Assembly: GCF_963675165.1 (NCBI RefSeq)
Contig: NC_087387.1
Span: 2,593,501-2,657,500 of the forward strand
DNA length: 64,000 nt
Direction of reading: 5' to 3'
Source: Halichondria panicea
Lineage: Eukaryota > Porifera > Demospongiae > Suberitida > Halichondriidae
Shown here: in pieces, positions 56,501-64,000 of the stretch
Numbering within the stretch: position 1 is the first letter of the stretch
Layout of the letters: each line of letters opens with the position of its first letter
Program-made: the position numbers and the translations under genes
Notes under the pieces: model-generated
Database searches by the model: none
What the model was told of the DNA's origin: nothing
Seen by the model: only the letters and a program-made list of their open reading frames with translations

Positions 56501-59460
56501 CTCTATACATAAGCTTACAAACAACTAACGATTTCATACATGTATTTTGTTCTCTCCAGCTGGTATTCCGTTACTGGACAATCACAACTCTCCCGTGGTC
56601 TCGGTCACCCCGATCTCTGCACCTTCTCACACCCTCCTCTCTCAAGAGGACAGCTCCACCACTGGACTCTCCTTCCAACTGGCAACTCTTGACAGGTACA
56701 TGCATGTATAATTATGGGCTGCTGAAGCTGAAATACTGCTGTGTTCAATGTAGGACAGTTTTTACTGGCGTGTACTGGTATACTGTGCCGCATAGTGCTA
56801 ATAAGACATGAATTAGTATCGTTAGATGTGTCGGCCACAAAGTGTAAAGACTCATGTATAACTGTTGGGAACTATTATGCACATGGCTTATATGTACACC
56901 AAAATCCACTGAATAGAGAATGAGCAACCTAATACATGTACAACAAAACTCCCACAAATCTGATTAGCTTACGAGAGCTGGGCACAACTCAGGTTAATAA
57001 CATACATGTATTATAAGCACTAAGAAAAAACTTGCCAATAGATTGTTATGTCAGTGTCGGTAGGGTGTAAGCAGTATTAAATTAGAATGAATACGTACAT
57101 GTCAGTCAGCTTTACAATTCTCCATTCAGTTCTGGTGGTCTGCACCTGTGGGTGGTGGTGGAGGTGTTTTCACCAGACCCACACGGCTCTGACTCTGACC
57201 TGGGTCTGGTCCCTCGGGGACGGGTCAAGCTGGTCAAGAGTTCCACTCTGGATGTGACTAGTGGTACACCGGCCCACTGTCTCCAGTTTAGGCCCGGAGA
57301 CACCAACCACCTCTATGTAGGCTCTGACATGGTGAGTATAGCCTCAAGCTGTTAGCTACGCTGTTGGTATGGCACTGTTATTGTACATGCATGCATGTAT
57401 TACAACCTAAGTTAAGTACACAGTATAACTATTATACACTGTCAAATGTAGGTAAAGTTAATTGGGGTATATAGGGGTGGGTATTACGTCATGCACTTTC
57501 ATGTACACTTCTTGGTTAGATGTATAGGCCAGTTGATTTACCGAACTATTGCCATACCGACATTTTCACGGGTGTAATAATTCGCTATTTGGCTTGAGAG
57601 CCCTCAGAAGATACGTTCGTGGTTTTATCACAGATCAATGGCAGGAAACCACACCCACCAACAAGCTTTCCATGTACTAACGTATAAAATAACTGATGCC
57701 TTTCGTGTTAACTGCTCTGCCCTCAAAAAATGCAAAATTTTACACAGCGCGAGGCATTTAGAAGTAAAACACGAATGGTCCCAGAGCCACTACGTAAACT
57801 TCAGTGTAAAACATTAAGTGAACCATGCACTTTCGTTACTAATCACTCTCTTTTATCTATGCTCACACGCACACCCGCACATAACACACACACCCAGGGA
57901 TATATTCATCATTGTGCAAGATATGGCAGAAGACCGATTCCAAAGACACATGTTCCACATACTGAAAGTGAGTGTTGTGCTAGTAGTTTTAAAAAATGAC
58001 TCGTAGGTTTTACTTTTTATTAGGAGTGGTTTAGGCTACATGTATTTACATGTACATTGTTGACTTTCCTTGGGCTTAATAATGGTTTCCTTCTGAACAA
58101 TGGATTTACGATGGATACATACATGTATATGTATGCATGTTCAACAATAATTAGCTGTAGCGCTGTAATTGAATCAGTCTGTTAACCTCTGTATTCAGGT
58201 GGGTCATGTGATGTCCTCGCTCTCAGTTTCTGTCCATGGCAACCCGATCTCTTCTTAGCTGGCTACTCTGACGGAACCATCTCGCTCTGTCACATAAACA
58301 AAGGTACACGTATACAGACGAATGTACTCTATAATTATATACAATAAACACATGCAGTGACACGTATACATAATAATATTATCACTTCTGAAGCTTCATT
58401 AACCCATGGCCAGTTCAGCCACGTACATGTATACAATATTAACACGAAAATGTGGGCTAATTAAATGAAACACTGAACTTGGTACATGTACGTGTGCATG
58501 TAAAATGCAATGTCTACCCATATTCTTGCACCCCCAGTTCATCCGCTAGTCTCGTGGCCGTACTGTGTGGGTGGGCGTGTCTCCCAGCTCCAGTGGGTTA
58601 CTCATAGACCTGGAGTGTTTCTGGTGCAGGACAACACCTCCACCATATACCTCTGGTGAGCTGAATTAATGGATTTGAACATGTATAGCAAGAGGGTTGC
58701 TTATAGCATAATAATACAATTACCCGAGCGTTATCAGTAGTCAAAATCTTTCAATTCTATATCGACCTTGAACAGTTTCAGTATGGGTCCGCAAACGTCA
58801 AAGTTGTGTTTTAATCGTGTGTTGTTTGTGTACAAAAGCATTTGTAAGCAAGAGTATGTACTACTCTTAGTATCACGTAAGTACAAGGTTCATCATGTTC
58901 GTAGGGATCTGTTGAAAAACGAGGCTGAACCTGTCTATAAACACACCCTGAAAGAAGTGTAAGCGAATACTACATGTACATATACACAGTTGTTCCCCCT
59001 CCCACTTACAGTGTGTAGGAATGTACACAAATCGCGATCGTGTTGTATGAAATCCTCATTATAAGTGTATATCCGTATAATTATACAAACATTACGGGTT
59101 TTGAATGTATATGCATGTATAAGGGCAATGATAGTTAATTTGGCTCGATCATGTTTCTCTTAACCAATGGTGATCAAAGCATAAGTACTGCATGACTGTC
59201 ACAGTGTGTGTACGTATAATTATAACAATTAACTTGCTTATAAACCCCTATCTTGCAGGTGTGTGTGCCTCTCACTCAACCAGCCAAGCAGCATTTCGTC
59301 TCCTCCAACCATTACTCCCCCACACATCCACTACCCATCCACCCTCACAGTGGCGAGCACCAATGGCAGTGTAGTTATACATCAACTCAAAGACTCTGGT
59401 AACGCATCAAATAATGATAAACTTTTGACTTTTGACAACTATGTCAATAGTATATTCTAG
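50504..59460 (+). CDS. DYNC2I1: DYNC2I1 (WDR60), cytoplasmic dynein-2 intermediate chain 1
   Basis: Complete gene with 18 exons: 50504-50521, 50606-50712, 51184-51653, 51809-51921, 52413-52814, 53063-53176, 53464-53575, 53925-54019, 54331-54454, 54724-54901, 55046-55221, 56560-56695, 57130-57331, 57898-57967, 58199-58303, 58538-58655, 58905-58958, 59259-59460. All phases join, giving 931 residues (human about 1,066). The N-terminal 200 residues are Lys/Ser/Glu-rich and disordered. An acidic stretch with a run of seven Asp follows in exon 5. The signature LLSLIELDITAYDMFDLPPL is in exon 6. The C-terminal half is a WD40 propeller (GSVVLWDLRE, GLHLWVVVEV, TIYLWDLL, GSVVIHQL). The protein is a subunit of the dynein-2 motor for retrograde transport in cilia (known). 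Appears intact. Confidence 0.95.
52077..52242. mobile_element. Short inverted-repeat element in DYNC2I1 intron 4
   Basis: The left end contains CCTTCTGTTAGGACGGGATG followed by TTGCAAGCTTATCT. The right end contains AGATAAGTTTGCAACCCGAC and then CTAACGGAAGG, an imperfect inverse. About 166 bp. Non-coding. Confidence 0.6.
55540..56410. repeat. Repeat block in DYNC2I1 intron 11, with 87-bp tandem duplication
   Basis: The 1.3-kb intron contains segments found elsewhere: GGTAAAGCTGACTATGTGTG (also near 24655), TTCTCTTGGATTTT (also near 41925), and CAAGAGGCAT with its upstream block (also 42200-42268). Within it 56041-56127 is duplicated as 56128-56214, period 87, beginning ACCTTTTCTGATAACTC. Probably one inserted element. 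Confidence 0.6.
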
Positions 59461-59521
59461 ATTCTAGCACTAGCTGTAAGTCTCAGTGTTCATATTATTT
59501 TTTGGGGCTGAATTGATGATT

Positions 59522-59527
59522 AATAAA
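59522..59527 (+). promoter_or_regulatory. Candidate polyadenylation signal of DYNC2I1
   Basis: AATAAA, 62 bp after the DYNC2I1 stop codon. It is the first canonical hexamer downstream. Confidence 0.45.
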
Positions 59528-60109
59528 GAAGGTTGCTTGATTTATTACAGGTATATAAACAGTGAGATTAAGCTTTGCCTTTTTCCGAGACGAGCGGACA
59601 CGGTTAATATGATGTTTTGTAGAGGAATTGTACCGCTATGCAAAGTCATGGTAATAATTATGGGGATTTGACCGCTTTACAGTTATAATGTGTGCTACAT
59701 GTATAATTATGCAATTAACTACAGTCGTGCATGTATAAGTCTTTACACACTGACTAAGTATATAACATGCTAAACATGTGAGTATGATTCTGAAGATAAT
59801 TTTCTCCTTGTACGAACATAAAATGTTGCACCCATCTTCAAGTCGACTAAGTGGGCGTTTTCATGAGGCACATCACTGCATGCATACACTTGCATGCAGG
59901 CTCTACTAATTATAATCTATTATACTGAGTATACGTAACTTTTTAATACATGCATGTATATAGACTATAGACCTAGAATGAATTTTTCAAGTTGGACACA
60001 GATGTACATAATTACAGTATAGACTCACTATTCCTGCTCTCTGAAGTATACGGCCACCTCGATCATTATATCGGCCATACTTGGTTTTCAATGTAATTTT
60101 ATACGTTTA

Positions 60110-60160
60110 CAGTGGAACCTCCCATAACAGACCCTCCCACTAGAGGACAACCTCCATGCC
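60110..60160. mobile_element. Pogo/Tigger-like inverted-repeat end
   Basis: CAGTGGAACCTCCCATAACA, similar to 20524 and 9348. A lone end; the partner was not found. Confidence 0.35.
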
Positions 60161-60337
60161 GCCTCAAATTAACAGACTGACCAACCCCTCGCTATGCTAC
60201 AGAAAACACAAAAACGTAAAGAAATGTGCTTATGAAACTCAAATCCAAGAAATAGAGTACTCTTCTATAGCTTTCACCACACTCGTGATGTCCATTAACA
60301 GGAGGCCTGGCCCCGCTTCAGCGTATACCGCACATGA

Positions 60338-60990
60338 CCCACACTCAACCAGCCAAGCAGAATTTCGTCTCCTCCAACCATCACTCCCCCACACATCCAG
60401 TACACATCCATCCTCACAGTGGCGAGCACCAACGGCAGTGTATAGTCATTAACTCAAAGACTTTGGTAACGCATCAAATGATGTAAACTCTTGCAACTAT
60501 GTCAATAGTATAGATTCTAGCACTACATGTATATAAGTCTCAGTGTTCATGTCAATGTTTTGGGCTAAATCACCTTGAATTGAAAACGGTTGCTTCATTT
60601 AATTTGTATATAAACAGTGGGATTACTTCTTCCGAGACGAGCGGACACGGTTAATGTGAAAAAATTGTACCACTTGGAAAATTACCCTATAGGTTTGACC
60701 AATATCATGGTAATAATTATGGGCATTCAATTTAGATCTACCGCTATAATGTGTGCTGTGAGACACCAAAAAAGATCACATGCAATTTTTTGAACATTTG
60801 AACTCTTTGTCTAGCTAATTATGATTTGCGTGAAAGCGCTCACAAATCTGAGCAAAATGCCCAATAAGATTTCTAGTGAAATGCGTGAAGACTTAATATA
60901 CATAAGTACGTAGTACTGCATGGCTTCTCATGCAGGCTTTACTAATTATAACCTTATATAACTCATTAGCCTCGATTCCAGCCCGCTCTC
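60338..60990 (+). pseudogene. Degenerate duplicate of the last DYNC2I1 exon and 3' flank
   Basis: Sequence from about 60340 matches the last exon (from 59268) and continues through its 3' flank to about 60970, about 1.07 kb downstream and in the same orientation. The coding part keeps the QPS..ISSPPTITPP region but hits a stop (GTA TAG) where the gene has VVIHQL, because of a small deletion. The copy lacks the preceding exons, so it cannot make a protein of its own. Confidence 0.75.
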
Positions 60991-61027
60991 AATTGAGAAA
61001 GTGAGAGGGGCTGGGATCGAGGCTAAT
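60967..61027. repeat. Hairpin (AGCCTCGATTCCAGCCC arms)
   Basis: ATTAGCCTCGATTCCAGCCC pairs with GGGCTGGGATCGAGGCTAAT around a CTCAATTGAG-centred loop. Similar AGCCTCGAT-type arms occur near 7551 and 63751-63808. Confidence 0.65.
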
Positions 61028-61222
61028 AGCTCAATATAATTGCGATTATTGTACCTAGACCATGATCGAATGCATGCATGTGTTCAAGTTGGACAAAGAC
61101 GTATATATATATAATTATCCAAGACTCAATACGTACTTGCTGAGGCCTATAAAAGTGGTATGCATGCAAGTATAAGTAATGTGCATTACCATCATCAAGT
61201 TCCATACAAATAGTTCGAATGT

Positions 61223-62587
61223 TTAGTCAGTTTCTTCCTCGAGTGGAATCAATTCTTCTGTTTCAAATTTCTCATAGTTTCTACCTTGCTTAAAAAAGCC
61301 ATCAGAAATAATATCTGCTTTAATTCCACTTGGCTCCTGCTCCCCATCAAGACGATAAACACGCTGGGCTCTTCCGATGAATTGAGCAAATTTGACAGGA
61401 GAGTGAATGTTTGTGGCAATTGCAGCTACACTGATAGGTGGGTGGTCGAAACCCTCGAGCAGCATATGCACAATTATAATCAGAGTTAATTTTCCTGCCT
61501 TTAAATCGCAAATAACAGATTTCTGTTTAGGTTCGGACATTTCACTGTGAATCACTGAAGCTGTTAATGGTGAATAATTGTGGCTCCACTCTTCACAAAT
61601 TTGCTTAGCATCGGCTATAGATGAAGCACATAAAATCGCCATATGTTTCGTGCCGCCTGGTAACGGTTGATCCCTGTTTTTTTCTTCCAGTCTCATCTTG
61701 ATTTTCGGAAGCAACTCTTTTGCTTTTTGTAGAGATTCACTTGGCACATAACGTGAACCTACAATCTGGTCTAAATCTATTGGATTTGTATCACGAATAA
61801 TTTCTTTCTCTACAGCATCTTTTCGACTCATATGATAAGCGAACCCAGTGCTGTCGATATCCTCGGTTATTTTTTTCTTGTCGGAACGAAATGGAGTTGC
61901 TGTGAAAAACACAACTTTTGCATGAGCTTCAAACCTGTTTATAATATCTTTCCATGTCTTAGAAGGAAGATGATGGGCTTCATCCACTATCACTACTGAG
62001 AACGAGTCTTCATCCAATTCACTCCAAGTGTAGATGTTTTCTCTCGACTTCGTATGACCTTTTTGGGAATTGACAAGACATATGTGATATAGGCATAAGG
62101 TGAAGGGTGCAATGTCATCAGCTGTATTGATGATATGGGCTCTGTAGTGGTACCTTTGTATTTTCTTCTTCTCATTGAATAGGCCTCTTTTCAATAGAAA
62201 AGAATTGCAAATGTCATCTCTAGGGACAAAATTATCAATTAGTTGCTTTAAGATCACTTTACCTGGTGCAATAACAAGGATGGGTTTGTTCAAATCGATA
62301 CCTTGAAGTTTCTTGCTAGAAACATACTTCCCAAAGTAGTACGGCAAGCAGCATATCACTCCTGTCTTTCCAGAGCCAGTGGGCATCGAGACAATAGCTG
62401 TTTGGTTGGCTGTCGCAGGAGTAGAAAACCAGTTGATAACGCTTTCAAGAGCTTCAAGCTGGTGATCATAAAGTCTTCCTTTTTTCTCAAGACTTTTTAC
62501 AATTTTTTGTCCATGCTTTTCAAGAAAAGGAGGTTCAGTTTCAGTTGAACTATCAGAATCAGTATTCTCATCAATTTTTGATGCCAT
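61223..62587 (-). CDS. Superfamily 2 DEAH helicase, intronless, bacterial-type
   Basis: Single frame of 454 codons plus stop. I start at the ATG at 62585-62587 (MASKIDENTDSDSS); eight more in-frame codons upstream begin only with GTG. Motifs in order: LYDHQLEALESV (40-50, Q-like), MPTGSGKTG (Walker A, 68-76), VIVDEAHH (Walker B, DEAH at 202-205), FFTATPFR (motif III, 228-234), AILCASS (317-323), LLEGFDHPPI (motif V) and QFIGRAQR (motif VI, 402-409). This is the pattern of the type III restriction/HsdR-like ResIII helicase branch, common in bacteria and their mobile DNA. No nuclease or methylase domain is attached. Lack of introns, unlike its neighbours, suggests transfer or retroposition. Substrate and role unknown. 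Confidence 0.85.
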   Translation of the reverse strand: MASKIDENTDSDSSTETEPPFLEKHGQKIVKSLEKKGRLYDHQLEALESVINWFSTPATANQTAIVSMPTGSGKTGVICCLPYYFGKYVSSKKLQGIDLNKPILVIAPGKVILKQLIDNFVPRDDICNSFLLKRGLFNEKKKIQRYHYRAHIINTADDIAPFTLCLYHICLVNSQKGHTKSRENIYTWSELDEDSFSVVIVDEAHHLPSKTWKDIINRFEAHAKVVFFTATPFRSDKKKITEDIDSTGFAYHMSRKDAVEKEIIRDTNPIDLDQIVGSRYVPSESLQKAKELLPKIKMRLEEKNRDQPLPGGTKHMAILCASSIADAKQICEEWSHNYSPLTASVIHSEMSEPKQKSVICDLKAGKLTLIIIVHMLLEGFDHPPISVAAIATNIHSPVKFAQFIGRAQRVYRLDGEQEPSGIKADIISDGFFKQGRNYEKFETEELIPLEEETD

Positions 62588-62639
62588 AATTATAATATTC
62601 TTGCTGGCCACAAAATGTACAAAATGTACTCACTTTATA

Positions 62640-63512
62640 TAACCAGGATAGCAGCATCACTATAGTAACCTACAACACTGGTACCACACGTCACATGACT
62701 AGCCAAAAGGATATTAACTCGTGCATGAATATCATCAAGACTGTTAACTTTGATAGTGGATACATGCAGTCCTTTTAGTAACACTTCAGAGAACAGCTCC
62801 ATATACGCCAATGAAACTCATTTGAAAATGGTGTATCAAAGTGTCCGGGGGTTCTCATTTCGAGATACATTGTATATAACACTACACCCATGCAACAGTG
62901 ACGGCTTGCGAGTCTACTAATTCAGATACTTTGCAGTTAATGTGGCATACAGTAATTAATGCATGTTTGCTTCTCTTCCCCACTGGCCTACCACACTGAC
63001 ACCACCATGCACCCCCTGTGATGACACTTGTTTGTGTATAATTATAGGGAAACTGGCTAAATAATTATATTGGGTCAATTAAGCGGAATAATACACCATT
63101 CTCAACGGAGTTTCATTGGCATATAATTATATGGAGCTGTTTTCTGAGGCTGTGCTGAAGGTCATTCAATGTAGTGTACGTAGTGGCTCTGGGACCATAT
63201 CCGTGTATCTCTTCTAACTCCCGCAAAAGCCTGGGAAACTTATTGTGTCCAATGCATACATCTCAGAGCTACCCCCATTACTGAAATTCAGAATCACATG
63301 CCCTTTGATAGTAGGTATCGAATCTCGATTGTTGTGAAGTAGCTAGAGGTACACAGAGCGCTTTTTCATGCTTATATTCCTATAGTACCTACACAGCCAA
63401 AAATCCACGGGTCTGTTTCAGGCCGTTTGGTGAAAACGAGCGTATCAGGACGTAGCCCACCCACGTCCTGTGTACAAGCCGTTCTCACGGGGCTGTGTAA
63501 CTAAATAGTGTC
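62640..63512. other. Gene-free end region
   Basis: No gene seen. Includes a lone end (62892-62915, GTGACGGCTTGCGAGTCTAC) of the MITE at 10900-11318 and a possible small element bounded by ACACAGCC (63391) and GGCTGTGT (63490). Confidence 0.4.
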
Positions 63513-63726
63513 CTGTGTCCCAAATGGCCACAAGTATGAGATGAAAGTTGATGTTTAGCAGAACTGCTCGTGGACTTCTTACAGAGAGCAAAACAATTCT
63601 CATGAATTATTCATGTTTAGCCCTCGTGTTAAAAAGTAAGCCTCGATTAAAACCGGGAGATACACGGATGGTACTTCGAGGGTACTCTTCCGTTTCCAAT
63701 CCCTCTTTACTCTATCTATGGTTAAA
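63513..63726. mobile_element. Foldback family GGGATTGGNAACG, copy 3 (partial)
   Basis: Homologous in inverse orientation to 30296-30510: CCCAAATGGCCACAAGTATG, ATGAATTATTCATG, GCCTCGATTAAAACC and TCTATCTATGG occur in the same order. The other end was not located. Confidence 0.65.
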
Positions 63727-64000
63727 TGTACTATTTTATGCATGCAGTCTATTAGCCTCCCTCACCATGCAGCCTTCAAGAGAAAATGCGGCCTGGGATC
63801 GAGGCTAGCTGTCTATGTAATAGCAGGAGCGCTCCTGGTAATGGTTGTACCATGGATATCAAGGATTTGTACTACCAGGGCACTGCCCTCAGTAGTACCA
63901 AGAGGTCATCCTAATGAACTCTTGGTAGTACAATAACAATATACACAGCAGATATCCACGTACAGGTAGCTTGTACTATGAACACCTATAGAAGTAGCCT
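63727..64000. other. Gene-free end of the window
   Basis: Only repeat fragments are seen (GCCTGGGATCGAGGCTAG at 63791 and an imperfect inverted pair of GTACTACCA-type sequence at 63868-63932). Confidence 0.4.

Noticed and set aside
60156-60452. 98-codon + strand frame
   Set aside because: Formed partly from the degenerate duplicate of the last DYNC2I1 exon, read in a frame the gene does not use.

Overview
The window is animal nuclear DNA. Three genes are split by short GT-AG introns and encode proteins found across eukaryotes. Bacterial hallmarks such as operons, Shine-Dalgarno sites or CRISPR arrays are absent. The AT-rich background is full of short inverted-repeat elements and of the palindromic motif ACATGT. 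Together these suggest an early-branching invertebrate, most plausibly a demosponge. The species call is inference; the gene calls come from translating the spliced exons.

Layout. 1-579 holds the 3' end of an unrecognised + strand gene. 580-16640 is gene-poor and built mainly of inverted-repeat (foldback/MITE) elements. 16642-18012 (-) is a decayed amidohydrolase copy. 18594-20049 (+) is a complete five-exon CCDC12 gene. It lies tail to tail with a complete 27-exon IFT139/TTC21B gene at 20862-38719 (-), whose introns carry several mobile elements. 39090-41120 (-) is a second decayed amidohydrolase copy, which still includes the promoter region. 42269-42538 is an amine-oxidase fragment, and 43131-44462 is a foldback element with 8-bp target-site duplications. 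45951-47770 (+) is the best-preserved intronless amidohydrolase gene, interrupted by one apparent 1-bp frameshift. 48.0-50.1 kb holds foldbacks, an 84-bp tandem repeat and a Ty3/Gypsy pol remnant. 50504-59460 (+) is a complete 18-exon DYNC2I1 (WDR60) gene, followed by a degenerate duplicate of its last exon. 61223-62587 (-) is an intronless superfamily 2 helicase of bacterial character. The last 1.4 kb is repeat-rich with no gene seen.

How the genes relate. IFT139 (IFT-A subunit) and DYNC2I1 (dynein-2 intermediate chain) both act in retrograde intraflagellar transport in cilia. They are divergently oriented, with start codons 11.8 kb apart. Each has a near-identical RFX X-box-like palindrome just upstream. 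CCDC12 is a spliceosome-associated protein and is probably only a neighbour. The amidohydrolase and helicase are single-exon genes of bacterial-type families and are candidates for horizontal transfer.
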